Assembly (NCBI GenBank): GCA_019429365.1
Contig: JAHYJD010000035.1
Coordinates: 1-32,165 of the forward strand
Origin: Bacteroidales bacterium
GTDB lineage: Bacteria; Bacteroidota; Bacteroidia; Bacteroidales; UBA7960
DNA: 32,165 nucleotides
Direction: 5' to 3'
Notes under the pieces: model-generated
The model's database searches: none
Told to the model about the DNA's origin: nothing
What the model saw: only the letters and a program-made list of their open reading frames with translations
Shown here: positions 8,377 through 17,427 of the stretch, one piece after another
How positions within the stretch are numbered: position 1 is the first letter of the stretch
Layout: each line of letters opens with the position of its first letter
Translations under genes and position numbers: made by a program

Positions 8377-10698
8377 ATGACCCATAGAAAAAAAATAATA
8401 TTTACCCTTTTTGCTCTTTTGCTCTGCCCGATTATAATCTTTGCTGAGCCCTGGGGCACCCGTTTAAACCCTCGGGAAAACGTATTTGTTAACACCGACC
8501 GCGATATTTACATTGCCGGTGAAGACCTTTTCCTTTCTGTTTCGCTTTTCACCGAACCGTTTACCCCGGGTAAGGTCAGCGGCTTTGCATATGTTGCCTT
8601 GCGCAGCGAACATGAGATAATAAAACGCGTGACCCTAAAAATTGAAGAGGGAAAAGCCAGTGCAAACATTTACCTGCCCGACACCCTTTCTTCAGGTTAT
8701 TACGAGCTTATTGCTTTTACCAACTGGATGCGCAATGCAGGCGAAGAATGGTATTTCCGCAAATCTATCTTTATCGCCAATCGATTCGATACCAGCCTGG
8801 AAGCCTTGCTTCCGCCCATGGAGGAATCGCCACGGGTTAGATTTTTCCCGGAAGGTGGAAAACTGGTTAATGGAATTAAAAACAAAGTTCTGATAGTTTC
8901 CGACGGGCCATTCGATGCCTCGTGGCGGGAAGGTATAATAAAATCCAACTCGGGAGACACCCTGGCTGAGGCCCGATTGAATGCCCATGGCTGGGGTTTG
9001 TTTGAGCTGAAACCTGAGGCTGGAAAAAGCTATTATGCTGAGATTGATGGCGCGCAAGGAAAATTTGACGTGCCACCCGCATCAAATGAAGGTCTTACAA
9101 TATTCGTGTCATCTAATGATGAACTTCTTAGGATTGAAATAAATCCGGACCTTGAAAATGTTACCTCAGGCAACCTTGTGGCAAGAAAGAATGGACAGAT
9201 TATTAAAGAAGTACCATTTCAATTAGTGCCTGGCGAAGCAATTGTTGAAAGCATGAAATTAAATGAACTGCCACAAGGATTAATAAGCCTGGAAATAATT
9301 GAGGGTAGAAACCATGTGAGTGCCAGCCGTTATTGGTACAATTTTACCAGCTACCCTGCCATTGACATTTTGATGAATGAAACATTTTCCAGGCGGGAAA
9401 GGATAAAAATGGAATTGAGCCTGTCCGGCCAGCCTCAAATTGGTGGCTTAAACCTTTCTGTTGTTCAAAGTGAAGCCATTTCGCCTGTCTCAATAAGTCT
9501 TCGGTCCTGGCAAACCGCCCTTAATCTTGCCGAAGCGCTGAAAATGAATCCCGCATTGGGCATTTCTGTTTTTGGAGGGTTAAATCAGAAAGAAATAAAC
9601 CAAAGGCTGCTGGGAATTTCTGGGGAAAATGATTTCAATTTTGATGAAGGGCCGGAGCGCAATGCCTTTTTTATGGAAACAACCCATTTAATTGTATCCG
9701 GAAAAGTAACCAAAAGCGCAACCACCGAACCTGTTAAAGATGTCCGTATTATTCTTAACACCCCGGATACAATTGTTAATTTACTTTATACCCGGACCAA
9801 TGCAGCGGGCGAGTTTCAGTTTCTGCTCGATGGCTACTACAATAACCGCGAACTGGTTTTTACGCCTGACCCGCAAACATACAGCGGATCTGTGAATATT
9901 GAGGTTTTTGACAAATTTGTTTTTGAAAAGCCATTTCAAAAAACATTTTTTCCCGGATTAGCTCAAAAAAGAGATTTCATAAAAAAAACCCAGGAAGTTG
10001 TCGGGGTGAACAAAGCATTTGAAATCAGCTACACTGGTCCAGGCCTGACTCCTCCCCGCCTCTATTACCATGCGCCCAGGCTTTATGCCGCTCCTGTAAG
10101 AACCCTCAGAACGGCCGACTATGCTCCCCTGGATGACCTGCAAGAAATAGCCCGTGAGCTAATTCTTGCCTGGCGTATCAGGCAGAGCGGCAGCCGTTTT
10201 AATCATGTGCTGATTGGAGCACACGATCGCAAACAACTTTCAGGAACCCCCGCCTTGTTTGTTGATGGAATCATTACTTACGATCTCAGGCCACTACTGG
10301 GATTAAACTCGAAAACCATCAATGAAATACAGGTTCAAAACCTGGAATGGATGCACGGAGAGATGTCCTTCCCGGGAATTATAGCGGTTTTTACAAAAAA
10401 TAAAACATGGCAAGACCTTAAACTTAGCCCGTGGCCTAAGGTAGTTTTCCATGAGGCTCCGCGCACCACCGGAAGGTTTATTTCACCCAATTATGAATCT
10501 GAAACTAGCAAGGATAAAACACCAGACCTGAGACCCATGCTTTTCTGGAACCCGGATTTACACACCAACAGAGCGGGAAAGGCTTCGCTTGAGTTTTTCT
10601 CGGGCGACCTGAGCGGAGACTATATTATCAGGGTTGAAGGCATTGACCAAAATAAAAAAGCCTTCGATATTCAAAAAACAATCACGATCAATCATTGA
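8377..10698 (+). CDS. Secreted MG2 / carboxypeptidase-like / plug-like multidomain protein (cassette copy 1)
   Basis: A 773-residue exported protein. Signal peptide 1-23. Residues ~35-135 form an alpha-2-macroglobulin MG2-like domain (VNTDRDIYIAGEDL, LPDTLSSGYYELIAFTNWMR). Residues ~154-232 form a second macroglobulin-like domain beginning FFPEGGKLVNG. A carboxypeptidase-like regulatory domain (~437-510, ISGKVTK-like, then GEFQFLLDGYYNN) follows. Near 600-680, the segment ALFVDGIITYDL...INEIQVQNL...PGIIAVFTK has the layout of a TonB plug without any barrel. The C-terminus (FFSGDLSGDYIIRVEGID) is another Ig-like strand set. It lies 17 bp after the DUF4249 gene. A peripheral role with the receptor is inferred from the plug-like part. 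It might be annotated only as an MG2-domain or hypothetical protein. Confidence 0.8.
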   Translation: MTHRKKIIFTLFALLLCPIIIFAEPWGTRLNPRENVFVNTDRDIYIAGEDLFLSVSLFTEPFTPGKVSGFAYVALRSEHEIIKRVTLKIEEGKASANIYLPDTLSSGYYELIAFTNWMRNAGEEWYFRKSIFIANRFDTSLEALLPPMEESPRVRFFPEGGKLVNGIKNKVLIVSDGPFDASWREGIIKSNSGDTLAEARLNAHGWGLFELKPEAGKSYYAEIDGAQGKFDVPPASNEGLTIFVSSNDELLRIEINPDLENVTSGNLVARKNGQIIKEVPFQLVPGEAIVESMKLNELPQGLISLEIIEGRNHVSASRYWYNFTSYPAIDILMNETFSRRERIKMELSLSGQPQIGGLNLSVVQSEAISPVSISLRSWQTALNLAEALKMNPALGISVFGGLNQKEINQRLLGISGENDFNFDEGPERNAFFMETTHLIVSGKVTKSATTEPVKDVRIILNTPDTIVNLLYTRTNAAGEFQFLLDGYYNNRELVFTPDPQTYSGSVNIEVFDKFVFEKPFQKTFFPGLAQKRDFIKKTQEVVGVNKAFEISYTGPGLTPPRLYYHAPRLYAAPVRTLRTADYAPLDDLQEIARELILAWRIRQSGSRFNHVLIGAHDRKQLSGTPALFVDGIITYDLRPLLGLNSKTINEIQVQNLEWMHGEMSFPGIIAVFTKNKTWQDLKLSPWPKVVFHEAPRTTGRFISPNYESETSKDKTPDLRPMLFWNPDLHTNRAGKASLEFFSGDLSGDYIIRVEGIDQNKKAFDIQKTITINH

Positions 10699-10701
10699 GA
10701 A

Positions 10702-11415
10702 ATGTCATACCGCCTGATTATTTGCATCATATTATTATTCTCCTTTAACCTGGCTTTTGCAGAAAACGAAAAGGAAAACCAACTCTTCCCCCCTGCGCAG
10801 GTAAGGCTTTCGGGTGAGGTGTTTAGTTTCACCATCTATTCTGATGGCAGCATGTATTTCTATGACGATTGGGTTCCGGGCGAGGTTACGCTCACAACGG
10901 GTGAAAGTATTGAAGTGGAAAAACTGCGTTACAATGGTTTTCTCGACCAGCTGATCTGGCTTAATCCTGCCAATTTTCAGCAAATTCAAGTCGACAAGCA
11001 GATGGTGCAAACTTTTACTCTGAAGTTGCCCTATTATGAAGAAGCACTGTTTTTCGAAAATATCACTTTTAAACCCTGGTTTGAGGCAAATCCCATTAAT
11101 ATTTATGGTCACGTTTTATATGATGGAGATATTAAACTGTTGGCTCACAGGCGTGTAACAAAAAAAGGAGAGGTACTTGAAAACGTGGGCAACGCACTGG
11201 TAGCCCGTGCTGAGCTTGAACCCTCGCTCGTCTTCTACATTCTTATGCCTGATAATCAGGCACATGCTGTCAGACGATTCAACCGAAGAACCATTTACCG
11301 CATTTTCCCCGAAAGGGCTGATAAAATTCGTTCTGAATTCCGCAAGGAGCATTTGCGTATTCGGAATGAAAATGAATTAATAAAAGCAATTCAAATTATC
11401 GACAGGCTTAATTAA
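10702..11415 (+). CDS. Secreted protein of unknown function, last gene of cassette copy 1
   Basis: 237 residues, signal peptide ~1-20 (cut near AFAEN). The mature protein looks beta-rich in its first half (QVRLSGEVFSFTIYSDGS, VTLTTGESIEVEKLRYNGFLDQLIWLN, VDKQMVQTFTLK) and ends in a charged helix (EFRKEHLRIRNENELIKAI). Two paralogues are in the window (17428-18138 and the fragment 1-456). Best-conserved points are RYNG-LD-LIWLN, VDK, GDI-L---R, RRFNRRT-YR-FP and the helix. It starts 3 bp after the preceding stop, so it is part of the operon. I do not recognise the family. Conservation in three copies argues that it is a true component of the cassette. Confidence 0.85.
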   Translation: MSYRLIICIILLFSFNLAFAENEKENQLFPPAQVRLSGEVFSFTIYSDGSMYFYDDWVPGEVTLTTGESIEVEKLRYNGFLDQLIWLNPANFQQIQVDKQMVQTFTLKLPYYEEALFFENITFKPWFEANPINIYGHVLYDGDIKLLAHRRVTKKGEVLENVGNALVARAELEPSLVFYILMPDNQAHAVRRFNRRTIYRIFPERADKIRSEFRKEHLRIRNENELIKAIQIIDRLN

Positions 11416-11440
11416 GACATGGCCCACTCAAATCGTTTTA

Positions 11441-11448
11441 TAAATTTG
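11441..11448 (+). promoter_or_regulatory. Candidate -7 box for cassette copy 2
   Basis: TAAATTTG is a perfect TAnnTTTG match in the 73-bp gap between the two cassettes, about 40 bp before the ATG at 11489. No convincing TTG is seen at the -33 position. It suggests that copy 2 can be transcribed independently of copy 1. Confidence 0.4.
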
Positions 11449-11488
11449 CAAGTCCGAAAACCAATTCTATACTTTCTCTAAAATATTC

Positions 11489-14191
11489 ATGTTAAAAAAG
11501 AGCTACCTTCCCTTGCTTCTGTTATTTTCTCTGCTTCTTCCTCAGGCAGTCAAAGCAGAATCAACATCCTTTTCCGGCAACCAACCGGAAGGGCTGCAAA
11601 TAACAGAGCTTACCCGCCAGCTGGAGCAGAAACACCAGACCAGGATTTTCTACCTTGAAGAATGGTTTGCTGGAAAGCGGTTCGATCCTCAAATAGCTGA
11701 CTTGCCCCTGCCCCAAGCCTTATCGAGGATCATTGGCGAGCTGAGGCTGGAAGTAATGGTGCATGATGGAATGATATTTATCATGCCTTCGGAAGCACCT
11801 CAGCAGCAATTATCAGCCCCGGGCGATGTGGCAATAATTGGCAATCCGAACGAGTTTGGTCGATATTCAAGGGCGACCATCACTGGAAAAATAACTGATG
11901 GAAGTACCGGCGAGCCATTGTTTGGTGCGGTACTTTTTGACCCCGAGAGTGGCATTGGGGCTTCTGCTGGCCTGAATGGAAGGTTTAGAATGGAATTACC
12001 CGTGGGTGAAAAGAGGCTGCGTATTTCCTACGTTGGTTATGAAGACCGCATTCAGCCCATTCGCCTGGTTAGCGATGGAAGTATCGACCTAGAGCTTTTC
12101 ATTAGCAGCACCCAGCTGCAGGAAGTAACCATAATGGCCAAGAGGGCCGAGGAAAATGTGCTGCGCACCCAGATGAGCATGATTAGCCTGGATGCCAAAT
12201 CTATACAGGAACTTCCCGGAACCTTTGGAGAGCGTGATATTGTAAGAAGCATTACCCTCTTGCCCGGTATACAGACAGTAGGAGAATTTGGCACCGGCTT
12301 CAACGTGAGGGGCGGAAGTGCCGACCAGAACCTTATACTGGTTGAAAATGTGCCCCTTTTTAATTCCTCCCACCTGTTTGGTTTGATTTCGGTAGTTAAT
12401 CCGGATTTAGTAAACAATGTAACCCTTATAAAAGCAGGAACACCGGCCAAATTTGGCGAACGGGCTTCTTCGGTAATGGATATCAGGTTGGGTAACGGAC
12501 TTTCAACTGAGACCGCCAGTGTAACCGGTGGGTTGGGGGTGCTCAACAGCCGCATCCTTCTTCAAACACCCATTATTAAGGAAAAAGCTTCGTTAGAATT
12601 TGGTGCAAGGACGCTCTACTCAGACTGGTTCCTTGGGCGCATTCCCAGCAAAGACCTGATGAATAGCGCCGCAGGGTTTCACGACTTAACGGGAGTGATA
12701 AACTTTGCCATTGGGACGAAAAACCGCTTTACCATTTTTGGCTACCGCAGTTTCGACCGGTTCAGCTTTGGCGGAGAGAGCGACTACGAATACGCCAACA
12801 CCATGGCCTCTTTCAGGTGGAACAGCTTTTTCGGACCCAGGTTGTCGTCAACCTTTATGGCAGGCATAAGCAATTACGATTACCAGGTAAAAGAAGTGCC
12901 ACCGCAACAGGAGTTCAGGCACCTGCAAATGAACTCCGACATACGGTATAAAACCATAAAATGGCAGCTAACATTCCAGCCCAGCCACAACCATAAAATT
13001 GAAACAGGCCTCCATGCCATTGAATATGGAATAAGCCCGGGCCGACTGGTTCCACTTACCGAAGAAACGGTAATAAAACCCAAAACGCAGGCTGACGAAA
13101 GGGGACTGGAGCTGGCTGCCTTTTTTAGCGATGACATTAGCATTACGGAAAAAATCAGTGCAGAACTCGGATTAAGGTATTCGCATTTTCTACAACTGGG
13201 GCCGGCAAAGGTCAACCTTTACCAGCAAGATATGCCAATGACTCCGGATCATATTGCTGATTCGGTATTTTATGGCAGAAACGAAGTGGTTTCACAGTAT
13301 GGCGGTCTGGAACCCCGTATAGGGCTTCGGTTTACCACCGGCGAAACCAGCTCCGTTAAGCTTAGTTTTTCACGCATCAATCAGTACATCAACCTGATTA
13401 CCAACACTTCAGTAATGGCGCCCACCGATGTATGGAAACTGAGCGACACTTACCTTAAGCCCCTGAAAAGCGATCAGTATGCCCTTGGATACTTCAGGAA
13501 TTTCAGCGAAAACCGAATTGAAACCTCTCTGGAGGTGTATTACAAGCAGTTGCACAATGTGATTGAATACAAAAGCGGAGCTGAAATCGCCCTGAACGAT
13601 TACCTTGAAACGGATATCATTAATGCCAAAGGCTACAATTATGGCCTTGAGCTCTATGTTAAGAAAAATACCGGAAGACTTACTGGCTGGACCAGCTACA
13701 CCTATTCGGCCTCCATGCGGCGAAGCGACAGCCCCTATCCCGAAAACCAGATTAACAATAACACCTATTTCCCTTCGAACTACGACCGCCCCCACAATTT
13801 TGTGTTAAATACCAATTACAATATTTCAAGGCGCTGGCGTTTTGGAGCCACTTTTACTTACAACACTGGCAGGCCGGTAACCCTGCCCGAACTAACCTAC
13901 TGGCAGGGAGGCAATATGATGGTGCAATTTTCTGACCGCAACAAATACCGCCTGCCCGATTATCATCGACTCGATTTATCCATAAGCCTGGGCGAGAACC
14001 TGCGTACCGACCGCCGCGGTAAAGGCAGCTGGACTTTCTCGGTGATGAATGTTTATGGACGCAAGAACCCTTACTCTGTTTTCTACAAAAAAGACAGCGG
14101 AACCTTTCACAGCGATACTTCATTCAAGCTTTACCAGGTTTATATTATCGGACAAGCTTTACCAACCATCACCTATAACTTCAGATTTTAA
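11489..14191 (+). CDS. TonB-dependent receptor with STN-like and carboxypeptidase-like domains (cassette copy 2)
   Basis: A 900-residue paralogue of the receptor at 4569 with the same plan: signal peptide (cut near VKAES), STN-like domain ending MIFIMP, carboxypeptidase-like domain (TITGKITDGSTGEPLFGA), plug (GTGFNVRGGSADQNLIL again unchanged), and barrel ending ITYNFRF. The plug and the last ~250 residues are nearly identical to copy 1. The signal peptide, STN domain and the middle barrel strands and loops (for example around 330-560) differ much more. That pattern fits duplication followed by change in the ligand-facing or signalling parts, with the core kept. Its stop codon is immediately followed by the ATG of the DUF4249 gene (no gap). 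Confidence 0.93.
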   Translation: MLKKSYLPLLLLFSLLLPQAVKAESTSFSGNQPEGLQITELTRQLEQKHQTRIFYLEEWFAGKRFDPQIADLPLPQALSRIIGELRLEVMVHDGMIFIMPSEAPQQQLSAPGDVAIIGNPNEFGRYSRATITGKITDGSTGEPLFGAVLFDPESGIGASAGLNGRFRMELPVGEKRLRISYVGYEDRIQPIRLVSDGSIDLELFISSTQLQEVTIMAKRAEENVLRTQMSMISLDAKSIQELPGTFGERDIVRSITLLPGIQTVGEFGTGFNVRGGSADQNLILVENVPLFNSSHLFGLISVVNPDLVNNVTLIKAGTPAKFGERASSVMDIRLGNGLSTETASVTGGLGVLNSRILLQTPIIKEKASLEFGARTLYSDWFLGRIPSKDLMNSAAGFHDLTGVINFAIGTKNRFTIFGYRSFDRFSFGGESDYEYANTMASFRWNSFFGPRLSSTFMAGISNYDYQVKEVPPQQEFRHLQMNSDIRYKTIKWQLTFQPSHNHKIETGLHAIEYGISPGRLVPLTEETVIKPKTQADERGLELAAFFSDDISITEKISAELGLRYSHFLQLGPAKVNLYQQDMPMTPDHIADSVFYGRNEVVSQYGGLEPRIGLRFTTGETSSVKLSFSRINQYINLITNTSVMAPTDVWKLSDTYLKPLKSDQYALGYFRNFSENRIETSLEVYYKQLHNVIEYKSGAEIALNDYLETDIINAKGYNYGLELYVKKNTGRLTGWTSYTYSASMRRSDSPYPENQINNNTYFPSNYDRPHNFVLNTNYNISRRWRFGATFTYNTGRPVTLPELTYWQGGNMMVQFSDRNKYRLPDYHRLDLSISLGENLRTDRRGKGSWTFSVMNVYGRKNPYSVFYKKDSGTFHSDTSFKLYQVYIIGQALPTITYNFRF

Positions 14192-15277
14192 ATGAAAAGA
14201 AGGCTTAACCTGTTCATTATTTCCCTGATGGCACTTTTGGTCCATTCATGCCAGGAAGAATATTTTGTTGACCTGAAGGATGTGGAAACCGCCCTGGTGG
14301 TCGAAGGATATATTTCCGACAAAGGTGGCATACAAAGCATCAGGCTGTCCTATGCCTCAAAATTCCAAAGCGTTGAATCTCCAGTTTATGCTTACGGGGC
14401 CAATGTAATTCTGCATGTTTCTGACGGCACCACCTGGGAATTTCACCCAGGCTGGGCCGGATATTATAATTTACCTGCGGACTTTCTTGCCGAACCAGGC
14501 AAAACTTATACTCTCGAGATTCAGCTTACAGGCTTCGACGGCGAACCCAGGGTTTATCAGTCCATTCCCCAGGCAATGCCTTCACCTGTAAATATTGACG
14601 ATGCCTATGCTGAGTTTTCGGAAGAATTGTTTTTCTTTTATTCAACCGAAACCGACTATGTGTACCAGCGTTATGTGCCCGGAACCAATGCCATGGTTAC
14701 GGCTTCCAACACCGACGGCAGTCCGGTTAGGTTCAGGTTTGAATCAGAAATGTATTTGCAATATGTGATCAGGTATGACGGCGTAATTCCCAGCTACGAC
14801 TATTGCTGGATCAGAAGAGATGTGACCGATTTTGCCGGATCTGACATAAATCTTTTTCCCAACCAGCAAAACTCGCCCACCCGCATTGCATTTATCCCTT
14901 CTATTCCATTTTATATGGGGCATTTGGGTTTCCCCAGGTATCCCTACGATGGGGTTAGGGTCATCATTAACCGCATGTTTACTTTAAACGAACAAGGCTA
15001 CAAGTTTCACAAAGACAAAAACGAGCAACTGGGCGACAACGGGCAATTCTTCGACCCCATTGCTTCGCAGGTCAAAGGAAACATAAAATGCATAAGCCAC
15101 CCCGATGAGCTGGTGCTGGGCTTTTTTGAAGTTTCTTCGGAAATCACCCGGCCCTATTTGGTAAATGCCAACGAGTACTATAATATTTTGGAGGTGGACC
15201 TGCTGGATCTCAATTTTGATCTAATTCCACGTGCCGGATGTAAGCTGGACACCTTACCCGATTTCTGGCTCCCTTAA
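14192..15277 (+). CDS. DUF4249-type lipoprotein (cassette copy 2)
   Basis: A 361-residue lipoprotein, the same length as copy 1. The lipobox LVHSC gives a lipidated Cys20, followed by QEEYFVDL as in copy 1 (QEEYHVDL). The family features are ALVVEGYISDKGGIQSIRLS near the N-terminus, the SEMYLQYVIRYDG segment, FTLNEQGYKFHKDKNEQLGD, FFDPIASQVKGNIKC and the terminal PRAGC. The last three blocks are almost unchanged from copy 1, while the ~80-230 region has diverged. It directly abuts the receptor gene, suggesting translational coupling and a receptor-lipoprotein pair specific to this copy. The biochemical role is unknown. Confidence 0.88.
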   Translation: MKRRLNLFIISLMALLVHSCQEEYFVDLKDVETALVVEGYISDKGGIQSIRLSYASKFQSVESPVYAYGANVILHVSDGTTWEFHPGWAGYYNLPADFLAEPGKTYTLEIQLTGFDGEPRVYQSIPQAMPSPVNIDDAYAEFSEELFFFYSTETDYVYQRYVPGTNAMVTASNTDGSPVRFRFESEMYLQYVIRYDGVIPSYDYCWIRRDVTDFAGSDINLFPNQQNSPTRIAFIPSIPFYMGHLGFPRYPYDGVRVIINRMFTLNEQGYKFHKDKNEQLGDNGQFFDPIASQVKGNIKCISHPDELVLGFFEVSSEITRPYLVNANEYYNILEVDLLDLNFDLIPRAGCKLDTLPDFWLP

Positions 15278-15325
15278 AAAAACGGAGAATACAGGTTTAC
15301 TTGAAAATATGACCAAATAATCCAA

Positions 15326-17416
15326 ATGAAGTTTAGCATTCTAAAACCAATACTGATAGGCTTAATCTTTAGCCTGATGCTGACCCGCATAGGTTTTGCA
15401 CAGGAAGGCAACGGAATAAGGGAACGCATATTCCTGCAATCCGACCGCGACATTTATGTGGCCGGCGAGGATCTGCTGTTTACCATTCACCTGTTTAACA
15501 GCTCCGGCAACCCATCGACCACCAGCAAATTTGGCTATATTGCGCTTCGAAGCCCCGAGCAGGTTATTATCCGTCAGTCCATTGAACTCGACCAGTCGTT
15601 TTCACATGGACATTTATACCTTCCCGATACCCTTTCAACCGGTTATTACGAACTGGTGGCATTTACCAATTGGATGCGCAACGAGGGAGAAGACTGCTAT
15701 TTTAGCCGGCAATTGTTTATTGCCAACAGGTTCGACAAGGAATTAACCGCAATAGCTTCCGAAACCAATACTCATCCTGGCATGCAAGAGGCGATCAGTG
15801 AAGAAAGAAATGTAAACGGCCTTTCCCTTAAGGTAGCACAAAATGAAAAAGCCTTTGAAATAACTGTAAATCAGGAAGGGGAGCAACCAATAAACGCGTC
15901 CCTGCAAATGATTCGCAGCCACCGCATTCTTTGGGAACAAAACATTCATGTTCTAAATGGGCAAAAAACATTCAACATCCCTGCCTCTGAACTTGAAGAC
16001 GGGCTGGTGTTGTTTCGCCTGAAAGACCATGATGGTGTGAACCTGCAAAGGTGGTGGTATTTCGAAGATCAAGCTTCAGCGCCTACGCTTCATATTAAAA
16101 ATGAGTTCCAGCGGCGCGAAAGGGCCAGGCTTAGCATTCAACCCAATGGCAGCCCCGTTAAACGAATTAGTGTGGCCGTGGTAAAATCTTTTGGCGCCAA
16201 GGCTGCAGGGTTTGACTTGAAAAGTTATCAGCGCGTTTTGAGGATGGCTATCGAACTGCAAATGGAGCCCAATCTGCTTAGCCAGGAATTTGGGGGCCTC
16301 GACCTTGAGGACCTTAACCAAAAACTGGAAACGCTTAATATCAGGCCCGAAGACATTGAAACAGCCTCACTGCCCGAACAAACTTTTTTTATGGAAACCA
16401 GTAGGCAGTTGATTTCAGGCATGGTAACCCATGCCCAAAGCGGGCAACCGGCGGCAAATGTAAAACTGCTGCTCAATGTACCGGATACACTGACAAACTT
16501 AATGTACACTACCAGTGAACCAGATGGATCTTTCCAGTTTATCCTCACCCCATACTACAATAACAAGTACCTGTTTATTACCGCCTTAGCTTCTCCGTCT
16601 GGCGAAAAAACCCGGATAGTCCTTCATGATAAATTTCACTTTGAAAAGTCTTTCAGTCCTAGGGCCTTTCCGGGGCTTTCTGAACAGCGCGATTTCATTG
16701 CCGAGCGCCAGGAACGAATCCGGATTAAAAAAACCTACGGCATCGATTATTTCACGCCCGATTCGATTCATTTCCAGGCACCGTTTCCTGCTCCCCGGTT
16801 ATTTTCGCAGGCCAGCCAAACCATTCGTCCCGAAAATTACGAACAGCTGGATAATTTATTTGAGATTGCCCGGGAACTGGTGGGCCCCTGGAGGATAAGA
16901 AGAAGCGGAGGCACACACGTTCATACCCTTGTTTGCGCAACCACCGGAGCATTCCTTCCAGGAAGGCCCATGTTATTCGTAGATGGTGTTATGGTATTAG
17001 ATCTTGATCAGTTTATTCACCTGGGAAGCAATCAAATTGAAGAAATTCAGGTACATAACCTGAACTGGGTTTATGGTGACATGCACATACCGGGAATCAT
17101 TGCCATCTTCACCAAGACCAACGAGCATGAAAACATCCATTATCAGAATGGTTTTGTAAAGGAATTTAATGAAGCTCCAACTAACCCGGTCGCTTACAAA
17201 CTGGTGGTTTATAATGGCAGAGAGAATTTCGAAAACAACAGACCAGACCTTCGAGAAGTTTTACTTTGGGAACCGGAAGTAAGCCTCGGCAGCGAAAAAA
17301 CGGAGCTGGCGTTTTATACTGGCGATCTCAGCGGAGAGTTTCTGGTGTTAGTACAGGGTTTTACTGCAGACAACAAACCGTTCAGCATTTATCAAAACAT
17401 AAGGGTGAACCGGTAA
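15326..17416 (+). CDS. Secreted MG2 / plug-like multidomain protein, shortened form (cassette copy 2)
   Basis: 696 residues, a paralogue of 8377-10698 but 77 residues shorter. The signal peptide (cut near GFAQE), MG2-like domain (LQSDRDIYVAGEDLLF, LPDTLSTGYYELVAFTNWMR), carboxypeptidase-like part (ISGMVTHAQSGQPAANVKLL), plug-like part (MLFVDGVMVLDL, IEEIQVHNLNWVYGD, PGIIAIFTK) and C-terminal GDLSGEFLVLVQG are all present. The missing piece is the second macroglobulin-like domain that begins FFPEGG in copy 1: after IANRFDKE this protein passes through a short linker straight to the next domain. It starts 48 bp after the DUF4249 stop, a wider gap than in copy 1. Function unknown; a role on the periplasmic or surface side of the receptor is inferred. 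Confidence 0.8.
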   Translation: MKFSILKPILIGLIFSLMLTRIGFAQEGNGIRERIFLQSDRDIYVAGEDLLFTIHLFNSSGNPSTTSKFGYIALRSPEQVIIRQSIELDQSFSHGHLYLPDTLSTGYYELVAFTNWMRNEGEDCYFSRQLFIANRFDKELTAIASETNTHPGMQEAISEERNVNGLSLKVAQNEKAFEITVNQEGEQPINASLQMIRSHRILWEQNIHVLNGQKTFNIPASELEDGLVLFRLKDHDGVNLQRWWYFEDQASAPTLHIKNEFQRRERARLSIQPNGSPVKRISVAVVKSFGAKAAGFDLKSYQRVLRMAIELQMEPNLLSQEFGGLDLEDLNQKLETLNIRPEDIETASLPEQTFFMETSRQLISGMVTHAQSGQPAANVKLLLNVPDTLTNLMYTTSEPDGSFQFILTPYYNNKYLFITALASPSGEKTRIVLHDKFHFEKSFSPRAFPGLSEQRDFIAERQERIRIKKTYGIDYFTPDSIHFQAPFPAPRLFSQASQTIRPENYEQLDNLFEIARELVGPWRIRRSGGTHVHTLVCATTGAFLPGRPMLFVDGVMVLDLDQFIHLGSNQIEEIQVHNLNWVYGDMHIPGIIAIFTKTNEHENIHYQNGFVKEFNEAPTNPVAYKLVVYNGRENFENNRPDLREVLLWEPEVSLGSEKTELAFYTGDLSGEFLVLVQGFTADNKPFSIYQNIRVNR

Positions 17417-17427
17417 AAAATAAACGT

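Noticed and set aside
17266-17427. 54-codon N-terminal extension of the last cassette-2 gene
   Set aside because: It overlaps the MG2/plug gene in another frame, lacks leader features, and the internal ATG at 17428 gives a proper signal peptide matching the paralogue.
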